NCBI GenBank assembly: GCA_019636875.1
Contig: JAHBWR010000001.1
Location: 1 to 64,000 of the forward strand
Direction: 5' to 3'
DNA from: Nitrospira sp.
GTDB taxonomy: Bacteria; Nitrospirota; Nitrospiria; Nitrospirales; Nitrospiraceae
Length of the DNA stretch: 64,000 nucleotides
This document shows, in pieces, positions 1 to 8,651 of the stretch. A program made the translations under genes and the position numbers. The notes below the pieces were generated by a model. The model worked only from the letters and a program-made list of their open reading frames with translations, had not been told where the DNA came from and searched no databases. Each line of letters begins with the position of its first letter. Position 1 is the first letter of the stretch.

Positions 1-504
1 CCTCGGGAATATCTCAATCGAGAGAGCCATTACCTCTGGGGAAAACGCTACTTGCTCACGGTTCAGGAAAAAGATTGCACTCCATCGATCGAACTGTGGC
101 ATCGCCGGATTCTTCTGAGCGTTCGCCCAGGTGCGAGTGAGGAGCGGAAGCAGGAATTATTTGAAGCGTGGCATCGCCAGCAGCTCAAGCAAGCCGTACT
201 ACCGCTGCTTGCCAAGTGGCAACCATTGATGGGCGTGACAGTCAGCCGCGTCTTCGTTCAGCGCATGAAAACGAAATGGGGAAGCTGTAACCCCACGGCA
301 AGGCATATTCGCCTGAACACCGAGTTAGCGAAGAAGCCACCAGAATGTCTTGAATACATCGTCGTGCACGAGTTAGCCCATCTCATTGAGCGGACCCACA
401 CGCAACGATTCATTGCCTTGATGGATCGCTTCATGCCGAAGTGGAAGTTCTATCGGCAGGTGCTTAATCGGTTGCCGGTGCGACATGAGGAATGGGCGCA
501 TTGA
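1..504 (+). CDS. YgjP-type (DUF45) zinc metallopeptidase, 5' end cut by window edge
   Basis: The reading frame is open from base 1, and the residues before the first possible start (TTG at 52) still match the family pattern SHYLWGKRY, so the true start lies outside the window. Visible motifs are KTKWGSC and the zinc-binding HELAH, which define the YgjP/DUF45 (SprT-like) metallopeptidase family. HELAH supplies two zinc ligands and the catalytic Glu. Members are cytoplasmic and their substrate is generally unknown; some lie beside restriction genes, but no such partner is visible here. The roughly 280 bases after the stop hold no gene I can support. Confidence 0.85.
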   Translation, partial: PREYLNRESHYLWGKRYLLTVQEKDCTPSIELWHRRILLSVRPGASEERKQELFEAWHRQQLKQAVLPLLAKWQPLMGVTVSRVFVQRMKTKWGSCNPTARHIRLNTELAKKPPECLEYIVVHELAHLIERTHTQRFIALMDRFMPKWKFYRQVLNRLPVRHEEWAH

Positions 505-783
505 GATAGTCCGCAAGGCGGGGCTGCGCTACCTATACCCGGAAGCATACAACCGCGGAAGGTGACAGCGGAGAAAGCTGGATAGGATCGCCCTGGAACA
601 ACTGCCACACAGTAAGCCTTGAGGATCTGTGTAACTCAGCCCTAGTCCCAGGTTTCCTTCCCTCCCACGTCCATTAACCATATTTCATTGGTCTGTCCCG
701 AGAGATGATCCCCATGATCAGCTGAGTTTGCCGCTGAGCTTTCGCCGGGCTCGGAAGCCGATCCCGGAGTGGTCAGGATCTCC

Positions 784-957
784 CTACCGCGTGGCAACAG
801 CTTGGGAGCTTCTGGCAGCCAAACTCTTTCGGCGGTTGTTGGAAATGGTGCGATCGATAATGGCGCCGCAGTTGATACACTTCCAGGCATAGAACACGAG
901 AAAGAAATCCGAGAACCGCTCCAACATCATCATCCCCTTACACTTCGGACAATCCAT
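784..957 (-). CDS. small zinc-ribbon protein
   Basis: A 57-residue protein beginning MDCPKCKG, with a second pair CINCG about 25 residues later. The two CxxC knuckles would bind one zinc ion. I chose ATG at 957 because a good Shine-Dalgarno (GGAGGGA) sits just before it and because the family usually starts directly with MxCPKC; the longer upstream extension looks non-coding. The function is unknown. Proteins of this shape are small soluble zinc-ribbon proteins. It stands alone, with about 280 bases of apparently empty sequence on each side. Confidence 0.6.
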   Translation of the reverse strand: MDCPKCKGMMMLERFSDFFLVFYAWKCINCGAIIDRTISNNRRKSLAARSSQAVATR

Positions 958-1241
958 TGCTCCCTCCAGGGTGATTACGTACACGGCTGGGAGTGGGCTC
1001 AAGCAAGAGCTGGGCCACATCGCCGTATCATAGTATTTCAATAACTTAAGATGTACGTAGTCACACGTATCGATCGATTTTCAGAAAATTGACGCTGTCA
1101 AAGAATTGAATCTGTCAATGTTTTGTCAGCCTGAGAGCGCGAGATGGGGTTGCTCTAGGGGTGGGCTTGGGGATAAGCATCGAGAGAAGCAGCGATAGCT
1201 CAGTGGTGAGATCTCTGTATGGACTCCTCGGCTGATGCTCC

Positions 1242-2462
1242 CTATGCCGCCTTCTTGTCGAGGTAGTCGGTCGGGTCGATTCCGGCTTGTTTGGAATCGA
1301 GGATCGCGGTGATCTTCCGATGCGGCGTTTCGATCTGTGCGACGAGATCCAACTCGTGCGGAGTCGAGAGGAGGGTATTGCCCGCGCTTTTCACGATGAG
1401 CACGACCGGCGTGAGGGGGACGTGATGGTGGATCTGTTTGACGACACCCACTTCCCCTGTATTCAGCTCAACGACTGACCCGACCGGATAGACACCCACC
1501 ACGTGGATGAACCGCTGAACCAGGGTGGCGTCCAAATGTCCTTCTAACGCGAGGCGATACAAAAACTGCAGCGCTTCATGGGCCACCCGTCCCTTATGGT
1601 AGCACCGATCGCTGGTGATGGCATCGTAGATGTCGACGACCGCTGCCATGAGCCCGAATTGGCTGAGCTCGCTTCGTACTCGTCTGTGTGGATAGCCGGT
1701 GCCATCGACCCGTTCGTGATGTTCCAAAGCGGGACGTAAGTAGGAATCTCCCAAGCAGGTTGTGGTGGAGAGTACCTCCACGCCTCGAAGGACGTGCTGC
1801 TTCATGATTTCCATCTCATGCGGTTCAAAGCGGCCGGGCTTGTTCAGAATTTCGGGAGGAACTTTGGTCTTGCCGATGTCGTGTAGGAGTGTGCCCACTC
1901 CGATCTGATGCAACATGGTGCGGTCAAACTCCAAATTGCGTCCGAGGGACATGGCTAGCACGGATGTGTTGACCGAGTGGTAAAAGGTGTACTCATCGAA
2001 CTGTTTCAGACGTGACAGACTGGTGAGAGCATCGGGATTCCTCAGGACACTGTCGGTCATGTCGGAGACGACTCGATTGACCTCATCCATATTGATCGCT
2101 CGCCCCAGCCGCGTGTCGTGCATGGCATTCTGTACGATCGTTTTGGCGGCTTGATAGATCTGCCTGGCAGTAGGCAACTCTTCTTCGAAGGGACTCGCGG
2201 GTGGTACCGATGGTGATGCTTCCACCGCCGTGAGCAAGGGATCCGTGGCAATGTCCGGTTCCGAGACAGGCTCGACGTCGTCGGCGACCACATCGGTGTT
2301 TACGACGAGGGTTTGTACCCCACAGGCTTTGAGCTGCGCGATCTGGGCTACTGAGGTGATCGTCATCTTGTGGCGAAAGAACGGCGTCTCCAGCCAGGAC
2401 CGATCCAGTTGGTCGATTTGCATGCCAGGCTGTAGTTCGTCGATGCCGATTCGTTTTTTCAT
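1242..2462 (-). CDS. HD-GYP domain protein with DUF3391 N-terminus (cyclic-di-GMP phosphodiesterase), copy 1
   Basis: 406 residues. The N-terminal part (about 1-130) matches the DUF3391 type that precedes many HD-GYP domains. The catalytic region shows HDIGK at 194-198, HHER at 248-251 and GTGYP at 254-258, so all metal-binding signatures are present. HD-GYP enzymes hydrolyse cyclic di-GMP in the cytoplasm and thereby control motility and biofilm formation. No transmembrane segment or receiver domain is visible, so the input signal is unknown. It is a tandem paralogue of the next gene, with only about 140 bases between them, and is probably co-transcribed with it. A third, degenerate relative lies at 31.4 kb. 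Confidence 0.9.
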   Translation of the reverse strand: MKKRIGIDELQPGMQIDQLDRSWLETPFFRHKMTITSVAQIAQLKACGVQTLVVNTDVVADDVEPVSEPDIATDPLLTAVEASPSVPPASPFEEELPTARQIYQAAKTIVQNAMHDTRLGRAINMDEVNRVVSDMTDSVLRNPDALTSLSRLKQFDEYTFYHSVNTSVLAMSLGRNLEFDRTMLHQIGVGTLLHDIGKTKVPPEILNKPGRFEPHEMEIMKQHVLRGVEVLSTTTCLGDSYLRPALEHHERVDGTGYPHRRVRSELSQFGLMAAVVDIYDAITSDRCYHKGRVAHEALQFLYRLALEGHLDATLVQRFIHVVGVYPVGSVVELNTGEVGVVKQIHHHVPLTPVVLIVKSAGNTLLSTPHELDLVAQIETPHRKITAILDSKQAGIDPTDYLDKKAA

Positions 2463-2598
2463 GGCTCAGGTGAGGGACGTCGGATCTCCCGATAAGCGAT
2501 ATCGGAACGCCAACGGCAAATCTTGAGAAGCAGAGGCCCGCAGTACGTACTGTCCCATGGAGACGAGTGGCAGGGTCCTACGCAACGGTTGGTGGTAG

Positions 2599-3816
2599 TT
2601 ACGCCGCTTTCTTATCGAGGTAGTTGGCTGGGTCTATACCGGCTTGGTGGGGATGCAAGACGGTTTTGACATGTTGAGGCGGTTGCGTGCCCTGCTGGGA
2701 GAGGTCGTGCTCGGTAGGCTTGGACAACAAGGTATTCCCGGCGCTCTTTACGAGTACGAGGACCGGCGCCAATGGTGCATTATGATTAATCCGCTTGACG
2801 ATGCCGGTCTCACCCGTATTCAACTCGACGACTGAGCCCACTGGGTAGATGCCGACAACTTGGATAAATCGTTGGACCAGTGTTGTATCGAGGTGCCCTT
2901 CAAGCGAGAGACGATAGAGCAATTGAAGGATTTCATGGGCAGGTTTCCCCTTGTGGTAACACCGGTCACTCGTCATGGCGTCGTAAATGTCAACAATTGC
3001 CGTGATGAGGCCGACTTGGCTGATGTCTTGGTGCGCGCGCCGATGCGGATACCCGTCGCCATTCACTCGCTCGTGGTGTTCCAACGCGGGCTGGATATAT
3101 GTACTGCCGAGTCCAGTCGTGCTGGTAAGGACCTCGACGCCTCGGAGTACATGCTGCTTCATGATTTCCATTTCATGGGCCTCGAAGCGTCCAGGCTTAT
3201 TGAGAATTTCGAGCGGGACTTTTGTCTTTCCGATGTCATGGAGGAGTGTGCCGACTCCGGCCAAATGAATCATGTCCCGATCGAAACCGAGAATTCGCCC
3301 CAAGGACATCGCCAGCAGAGACGTGTTCACGGAATGGTAAAAGGTGTATTCGTCGAATCGCTTGAGTCGGGAGAGACTGGACAACGCGTCGGGGTTCCGA
3401 AAGACACTGTCGGTCATGTCCGAGATGACCGTCCGCACGGCATCGACGTTGATCGCCCGTCCAAGTCGCGTGTCATTCATCGCATCTTGAATGACCGTTT
3501 TGGCCGCCTGGTACACCTGCCTCGCCGCCGGCAACTCTTCCTCGAAGGGCACCACGGGTGGTGCTGAAGCCGTCTCCTCTGCCGGAGCTGCAGCCGGTGC
3601 ATCCACCCGTTCGCTTCCCACGACCGGCGTCTCACCGACCTCTTCTTCCATATGAACGATTAAGGTCTGTACGCCAGAGGCTTTCAATTGTGTGATTTGG
3701 TGGGTCGAGGTAATCGTCATCTTGTGACGAAAAAATGGTGTGCTTAACCAGGAGCGGTCCAGCTGGTCCACTCGCATTCCAAGCTGCAGTTCATCGATTC
3801 GGATCTGTTTTTTCAT
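2599..3816 (-). CDS. HD-GYP domain protein with DUF3391 N-terminus, copy 2
   Basis: 405 residues from ATG at 3816, chosen because GGTGAGG precedes it and because this start matches MKKRIGIDEL of the downstream paralogue. The frame continues upstream to 3888 without a good ribosome site. Catalytic motifs are intact: HDIGK at 193-197 and HHER at 247-250 followed by NGDGYP. The protein aligns with the neighbouring copy along its whole length; the Ala/Pro/Glu-rich linker around residues 60-95 diverges most. It is therefore a probable cyclic-di-GMP phosphodiesterase that arose by tandem duplication. It is divergent from radA, sharing a 170-base spacer. Confidence 0.9.
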   Translation of the reverse strand: MKKQIRIDELQLGMRVDQLDRSWLSTPFFRHKMTITSTHQITQLKASGVQTLIVHMEEEVGETPVVGSERVDAPAAAPAEETASAPPVVPFEEELPAARQVYQAAKTVIQDAMNDTRLGRAINVDAVRTVISDMTDSVFRNPDALSSLSRLKRFDEYTFYHSVNTSLLAMSLGRILGFDRDMIHLAGVGTLLHDIGKTKVPLEILNKPGRFEAHEMEIMKQHVLRGVEVLTSTTGLGSTYIQPALEHHERVNGDGYPHRRAHQDISQVGLITAIVDIYDAMTSDRCYHKGKPAHEILQLLYRLSLEGHLDTTLVQRFIQVVGIYPVGSVVELNTGETGIVKRINHNAPLAPVLVLVKSAGNTLLSKPTEHDLSQQGTQPPQHVKTVLHPHQAGIDPANYLDKKAA

Positions 3817-3986
3817 CGCCTCACCAGGCTTCGCCGGATCCCCTCCAAGCCCTATCGGGTTACGCTGAAGAATTCTTAAGGCGGCCATGCCTGTCTTGTG
3901 ATAGCCACCTGAACCGGTCCTTTTCTTCCCTCAGGACATCCATTAAGATAGCGTCCAAGTGTTCCTTTCCCTGTGAGGCCAATTCG

Positions 3987-5348
3987 TTGAAAGCCAAGGT
4001 CGTCTTTTCCTGTCAAGCCTGTGGGCATCAATCCCCACGGTGGCTCGGGCGCTGCCCCGACTGCAGCGGTTGGAATACGATGAAGGAAGAACGCCAAGCC
4101 GCGAGCGGCAAGGGTCGTCCCGCTGCGATGAAAACGGCCCAAGCCAAGGCCACGCCGATCGCTGAGATTGAAGTGGTGGGTGAGGATCGTCGATTGACCA
4201 ACATCGGCGAGTTTGATCGGGTGTTAGGGGGCGGTGTGATTCCCGGGGCGGTGATTTTGATCGGCGGTGATCCTGGGATTGGTAAGACGACACTGCTCCT
4301 GCAAGCGCTGCCACGGTTGGCCGCAAAGGATGCGCCGGTCTTGTATGTGTCCGGAGAGGAATCACCACGGCAGATCAAAATGCGCGGACAGCGTCTGGGT
4401 ATTGAACATCCACATCTATTAATTCTGGCAGAAACATCACTGGAACAGATTCTCAAGGCGGTCCAGGAAATTCAGCCGGTGGCGGTGGTCGTCGATTCGA
4501 TCCAAACCGTGTATACAGAGCAGATCACGTCCGCTCCAGGCAGTATCAGTCAGGTGCAGGAAGTGGCCGGACAACTCATGTGGTTCGCCAAGCGGGCCGG
4601 AGTTCCGGTCTTCATCATCGGACATGTGACAAAAGAGGGGGCCATTGCCGGGCCACGGTTGCTGGAACACATCGTCGACACCGTGTTGTACTTCGAGGGA
4701 GACAAAGGACACAGCTACCGGATTCTTCGTGCTGTCAAAAATCGGTTTGGGTCGACGAATGAAATCGGCGTGTTTGAGATGAAAGATGGGGGGCTGGAAG
4801 AGGTAAGCAACCCATCCGAGTTGTTCTTGGCCGAACGTCCTGAGCGAAGTACCGGTTCGGTCGTTGTCTCGAGCCTTGAGGGGACCAGGCCCATTCTTGT
4901 CGAACTCCAAGCGCTGGTTTCGTCGACCAGTTATGCCATGCCCAAACGGATGGCCAACGGTGTGGAGCTCAATCGCGTCTCGCTGTTGCTCGCGGTGATG
5001 GAGAAACGGTTAGGGTTTCATTTGTCTGGACAGGACGTCTATGTGAATATTGTGGGAGGGATGCGTATCGAGGAACCGGCGATTGATCTTGGGATTGTCG
5101 CGGCTGTCACCTCAAGTTTACGGGAGATACCGGTAGAACCGGGGATGCTCGTCTTAGGGGAGGTTGGTTTGGGCGGCGAAGTGCGGGCTGTCAGCCAGGC
5201 GGAATTGCGCATCCGGGAGGCAGCCAAGATGGGATTTAAACGCTGCATGTTGCCAGAACGCAATCTGACGAAGCTGGATCCCATCGATGGGATGGAATTG
5301 ATCGGGATTCACGAAGTGAGAGAGGCGCTTGATATTGTACTGGCCTAA
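3987..5348 (+). CDS. radA: DNA repair protein RadA
   Basis: 453 residues from TTG at 3987. This start is preceded by GTGAGG and makes the protein begin immediately before the zinc finger (Cys9, Cys12, Cys23, Cys26), as in other RadA proteins. The Walker A motif GGDPGIGKTT lies near residue 95, and the RadA-specific KNRFGSTNEIG follows in the middle. The C-terminal third resembles the Lon protease-like domain. RadA is a RecA-related ATPase that drives branch migration during recombinational repair. The frame runs open to 3735, but the upstream part overlaps the divergent HD-GYP gene and is unlikely to be translated. Confidence 0.93.
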   Translation: MKAKVVFSCQACGHQSPRWLGRCPDCSGWNTMKEERQAASGKGRPAAMKTAQAKATPIAEIEVVGEDRRLTNIGEFDRVLGGGVIPGAVILIGGDPGIGKTTLLLQALPRLAAKDAPVLYVSGEESPRQIKMRGQRLGIEHPHLLILAETSLEQILKAVQEIQPVAVVVDSIQTVYTEQITSAPGSISQVQEVAGQLMWFAKRAGVPVFIIGHVTKEGAIAGPRLLEHIVDTVLYFEGDKGHSYRILRAVKNRFGSTNEIGVFEMKDGGLEEVSNPSELFLAERPERSTGSVVVSSLEGTRPILVELQALVSSTSYAMPKRMANGVELNRVSLLLAVMEKRLGFHLSGQDVYVNIVGGMRIEEPAIDLGIVAAVTSSLREIPVEPGMLVLGEVGLGGEVRAVSQAELRIREAAKMGFKRCMLPERNLTKLDPIDGMELIGIHEVREALDIVLA

Positions 5349-5394
5349 CCATCGAGGTCGGCCGCCACAGGGAATAGCCCCCCTCCTGACACAG

Positions 5395-6219
5395 GTGGTT
5401 CGTTCGTTTCTCATCCTCTTATTGATAGCGATAGGGCTGGCCGGCTGTACGCTCATCCATCCGAAAGACGCACCGCCGTTGAAACGGGTCACGGCTGAAG
5501 AACTCACGACGCTGTTGCGGCAGCGAGAGGCCGCCATTCATTCCATGAAGGGCCTGTTCACCGCTAAGGTGCGGGGCGGGCTTATGCCGATCGCAACACG
5601 GGTAGAGGGAACCGTCCACTACCGTCGTCCCAACACCTTGCGCCTGCGAGGTTTTACACCGATCGGACACGAGCTGTTTGAATTTGTACAGGCAGACGAT
5701 TGGTATACGCTCCGTTTGCCGCTGGAAGGGAAAGTGTATAGTGGTCACCGATCCGATATGAAGGATCTCGGGAAGCTTGCTCGATTCTCGCAATTGAGTG
5801 CCTGGGCGGTCGGAGGGGTCTTGGGGACCGGTGTGATCACCCACGAGGAAACCGTGAAAGTCGTAGAAGATCGTGATAGGTATCGTCTCGATGTCTATGC
5901 GGCCGTCAGCGCTGAGGCAGGTGCAGGGCGCCACGCTATCCGGCGTCTCTGGTTTGATCGTCGACTCTTAGTGGTTCAAGAAGATCGGTTGGGAACGGAC
6001 GGCGATGTGGAAGCGACGATTCAATACGATGATTTTAGGAGACTCGATGATTCGGAGAGAGATCCAGCTCGGATAGTGGTTGAGCAAGGCGGCCCACTCT
6101 TACGCCCGTTCAAGGTTTCTCTCGTCGATGGTCATGGGGAGGGATCGATTCAGGTGACCTTCCACGAGTTGCATCATAACCAAACCATCAATGCAAAGGA
6201 CTTCGGGCAGGCTTCGTAA
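5395..6219 (+). CDS. putative outer-membrane lipoprotein
   Basis: From GTG at 5395 the protein begins with a short hydrophobic signal ending in the lipobox LAGC, so it should be lipidated and anchored in an envelope membrane. The mature part (~255 residues) has the beta-rich, LolA/LolB-like look of lipoprotein families that follow radA or precede tsaB in some genomes; I cannot name the family with confidence. A longer frame starts at TTG 5329 inside radA, but it would put 22 polar residues before the signal. It is followed by tsaB after 6 bases, suggesting one operon. Confidence 0.7.
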   Translation: MVRSFLILLLIAIGLAGCTLIHPKDAPPLKRVTAEELTTLLRQREAAIHSMKGLFTAKVRGGLMPIATRVEGTVHYRRPNTLRLRGFTPIGHELFEFVQADDWYTLRLPLEGKVYSGHRSDMKDLGKLARFSQLSAWAVGGVLGTGVITHEETVKVVEDRDRYRLDVYAAVSAEAGAGRHAIRRLWFDRRLLVVQEDRLGTDGDVEATIQYDDFRRLDDSERDPARIVVEQGGPLLRPFKVSLVDGHGEGSIQVTFHELHHNQTINAKDFGQAS

Positions 6220-6225
6220 GTTGCG

Positions 6226-7017
6226 ATGAAAATTCTGGCAATTGAAACGGCTACGGCATGGCAGAGTGTGGCCATCCTGGACGATGATCGGGTGTTGGGC
6301 GTCCATGAACAAGAAGCGGGTGGCGCCCATGGGGCGCTCCTGCTGCCGGCCATCGATCAACTGCTCAACAAGTCTCAGTTACGACTTAGTGAGCTGGATG
6401 GCCTCTGCTGTTCATCCGGGCCTGGGTCGTTTACGGGGATCCGTGTCGGACTTGCGACCTGCCTCGGGCTGCGGGCAGCTACTGGGCTTTCTCTTACGCT
6501 GGTTCCCACCTTGGAAGCGATGGCGAGGATGGTACAAGGGGAATCTCGTCCTCTCTGTCCCGTATTGATGAGTCGTCGGGATGAGGTCTATTGGGCCTTG
6601 TTTCGTCAGGTGGGTGAGGGGCAGTGGGAACGGCTTGTGAGCGAGCAGGTCGGCAGCCCCACTACGCTCGCGCAGAGCCTGCCTGACCAGGCTGTCATGA
6701 TCGGGCTTGGATGGTCCGCGCTGGAGAATGAAATCCGAGCCGCATTGCCGGAGTCGGTCACGGTCAGGGTCGGTCCGGAGCATGCTTTCAGGCCTTCGGC
6801 GATTCAGGTCGCTCGCATGGGAATGGAGCAGATACGGCGGGGCGTGATTGCCGGGAGTATGGTGGCTCCGTTGTACGTACAGCGTGCGGAGGCGGAAATC
6901 CAGTATGAGCGTTCGGGAGGCCTGTCGCCGGTGGCGCGACGTCGGAAGCGGGTCGAAACGAAAGTTGCGGCACGACTGGCTCGTCGTCCACGATCGAAGA
7001 ATACAGGGAACAGATGA
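6226..7017 (+). CDS. tsaB: tRNA threonylcarbamoyladenosine biosynthesis protein TsaB
   Basis: 263 residues. The N-terminus MKILAIETATAWQSVAI and the motif SSGPGSFTGIRVGL are diagnostic for TsaB, an ASKHA-fold protein. TsaB forms the TsaB-TsaD-TsaE complex that makes the t6A37 modification of ANN-decoding tRNAs. Its partner tsaD is 10 kb downstream in this window. The last ~35 residues are very basic (RRRKR, RPRSKN) and look like an addition to the family's usual ~230 residues. The stop overlaps the start of rimI (ATGA), indicating translational coupling. Confidence 0.92.
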   Translation: MKILAIETATAWQSVAILDDDRVLGVHEQEAGGAHGALLLPAIDQLLNKSQLRLSELDGLCCSSGPGSFTGIRVGLATCLGLRAATGLSLTLVPTLEAMARMVQGESRPLCPVLMSRRDEVYWALFRQVGEGQWERLVSEQVGSPTTLAQSLPDQAVMIGLGWSALENEIRAALPESVTVRVGPEHAFRPSAIQVARMGMEQIRRGVIAGSMVAPLYVQRAEAEIQYERSGGLSPVARRRKRVETKVAARLARRPRSKNTGNR

Positions 7018-7577
7018 CCCACGACCGAACACGATTGTCATGTGACATCCGGCCTGCGACGCCGGAGATGTTGCCGGAGATCCTCTCCTTGGAAGAGGCT
7101 TGCTTCTCGTCCCCCTGGACGCGCAAAATGCTCGAATCAGAGTTAATGGGTAATCAATTTGCACACTTTCTCGTTGCGATGCAGCAGGAAGCGTCATCGA
7201 CAGGGGAAAAGAGTGCGATCGTGGGGTATCACTGTTTTTGGATCGTCTTTGAAGAGCTGCGCCTGATGAATCTGGCGGTGCGAGAGTCGGTGCGGAGGCA
7301 AGGGATTGGAACTGCCCTGGCGGCGGAAGCGTTTCGCGTGGCACTCAATCACGCGGCGACTCGAGCAGTTCTTGAAGTCAGAGCGTCAAACACGCCCGCG
7401 CGCTTCCTCTATACGACAATGGGGTTTATTCAGGTCGGAACTCGTCCTCAGTATTATTCCAATCCACTCGAAGATGCCGTGCTGATGGAAATGAATCCGC
7501 TCGTCATGCCGAGCGGTCGACAGAATGGACCACCGTGTCGCGCAGGAGGTGAATCAACCTCAACAGACTCACTCTAA
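7014..7577 (+). CDS. rimI: ribosomal protein S18 alanine N-acetyltransferase-like GNAT (RimI)
   Basis: 187 residues of GNAT acetyltransferase fold. The acetyl-CoA binding loop RRQGIGTAL and the RimI-type motifs LEVRASN and FYTTMGF-like (LYTTMGF) are visible. RimI acetylates the N-terminal alanine of ribosomal protein S18. tsaB-rimI adjacency is widespread and supports the call. The gene overlaps tsaB by four bases. The final ~25 residues are Ser/Thr/Gly-rich and outside the conserved domain. Confidence 0.88.
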   Translation: MTHDRTRLSCDIRPATPEMLPEILSLEEACFSSPWTRKMLESELMGNQFAHFLVAMQQEASSTGEKSAIVGYHCFWIVFEELRLMNLAVRESVRRQGIGTALAAEAFRVALNHAATRAVLEVRASNTPARFLYTTMGFIQVGTRPQYYSNPLEDAVLMEMNPLVMPSGRQNGPPCRAGGESTSTDSL

Positions 7578-7591
7578 CCGGGAGGTGTCGT

Positions 7592-7831
7592 ATGTTGACG
7601 GAAGATGCGATTGTCGAACAGCTTCGCCGGAGCAACACCGAATTCCGCGAGCTGGAAGAATCTCACCATCGTCTGGACCGCGAGCTGAACGAGTTGCAAA
7701 GACGCCATGTCCTGACGCCGAATGAAGAGATCGAGAAAAAGCGAATCCAAAAAGAAAAATTGGCCATGAAAGACAAGCTGGCGGAGTTCGTTCGTCTCCA
7801 CCGAGATCAACGACTGGAACCGGCACGGTAG
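7592..7831 (+). CDS. DUF465 (YdcH-like) small coiled-coil protein
   Basis: 79 residues, preceded by a strong ribosome site (GGGAGGT). The sequence is almost wholly charged and helical: a first helix LRRSNTEFRELEESHHRLDR, a short turn at LTPNEE, then a Lys-rich helix. This helix-turn-helix hairpin with an E-KK-K core is the DUF465/YdcH pattern. The role is unknown. It lies between rimI and tatC and is probably in the same transcript. Confidence 0.8.
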   Translation: MLTEDAIVEQLRRSNTEFRELEESHHRLDRELNELQRRHVLTPNEEIEKKRIQKEKLAMKDKLAEFVRLHRDQRLEPAR

Positions 7832-7874
7832 AGTGCCGTGAGGCCAGTGCTGCGTCCACGGCTAAGCCATCACC

Positions 7875-8651
7875 ATGGAACAGATCGTCCATCCGCTTGC
7901 CGCGCACCTCCAAAACATCAAGCGCCGATTGCTGATCGTCGGCGCGACGATGCTCGGGTTGCTTGTGCTCACATTCTCGTTTTCTGCCGACATGGTCGCG
8001 TGGCTCAATCGGCCGTTTGAGAACCAACTGGCGTTTTATGGGCCGACGGAAGCCTTGTTCGCGTCCATCAAGGTGTCGTTGTTGGCCGCCTTTATCCTCA
8101 GTCTACCGGTCATTTTCTACCACTGTTGGAAGTTGATTGAGCCCGCGTTGTTGCCGAAGGAGCAGCGATGGGCGATCCCGCTGTTTATGTTGGCCGGAGC
8201 GTTGTTTGGGTTGGGGATGGTGTTTTGTAACGCCGTCATCCTCCCGCTCGTGATCGATTGGTTTGTGAGTTTCGGGCTTGATCGCGACATTACTCCGCAG
8301 CTTGGGGTGGGAATCTATATTGATTTCAACGTGAAATTCCTGCTCATTTTTGGATGTGCGTTCGAACTCCCGTTGGCGATGACGCTGGCGGCCGTGATCG
8401 GCGCAGTGTCGGCTCGGACATTCGCACGGTACCGAAAACACGCCATCTTGCTGTGCCTCATCGTTTCTGCCGTCGTGACTCCCGATGCCACGCTCTTTAC
8501 GATGTTACTGATGGCAGTTCCGTTGATGGTGCTGTATGAAGTTGGGATTATCGGAGCCCGCGTGTTTGGGAGAAGTCCGGACCATGATGGGATGGATTTA
8601 CCGACTGACCCTGATGTGCCGTTCAGGACGGCAGGAACCCGAATGCGATGA
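7875..8651 (+). CDS. tatC: Sec-independent protein translocase TatC
   Basis: 258 residues with six hydrophobic segments. It shows the TatC features: an N-terminal cytoplasmic HLQNIKRRLL segment, the periplasmic GPTEALFASIKVS loop, FELPLAM in the fourth segment, and SAVVTPDATLFTMLLMAVPLMVLYE near the end. TatC is the twin-arginine signal receptor in the inner membrane. No tatA or tatB is in this window. The stop overlaps the start of the next gene by four bases. Confidence 0.93.
   Translation: MEQIVHPLAAHLQNIKRRLLIVGATMLGLLVLTFSFSADMVAWLNRPFENQLAFYGPTEALFASIKVSLLAAFILSLPVIFYHCWKLIEPALLPKEQRWAIPLFMLAGALFGLGMVFCNAVILPLVIDWFVSFGLDRDITPQLGVGIYIDFNVKFLLIFGCAFELPLAMTLAAVIGAVSARTFARYRKHAILLCLIVSAVVTPDATLFTMLLMAVPLMVLYEVGIIGARVFGRSPDHDGMDLPTDPDVPFRTAGTRMR

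Noticed and set aside
505-783. Possible structured RNA after the metallopeptidase gene
   Set aside because: Some GC-rich short stems can be drawn, but no consensus of a known riboswitch, tmRNA, 6S or RNase P RNA was recognised.
2860-3567. 235-residue forward frame opposite the second HD-GYP gene
   Set aside because: It is a shadow frame on the opposite strand of a clearly conserved protein and has no recognisable domain.
3735-3986. 84-residue N-terminal extension of RadA
   Set aside because: It overlaps the divergent HD-GYP gene and lacks a ribosome site; TTG 3987 gives the usual RadA start just before the zinc finger.
3943-4368. Reverse frames over radA
   Set aside because: Shadow frames with no start context or family resemblance.
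6412-7344. 310-residue reverse frame over tsaB and rimI
   Set aside because: Low-complexity Pro/Ser/Arg composition and complete overlap with two well-conserved genes.
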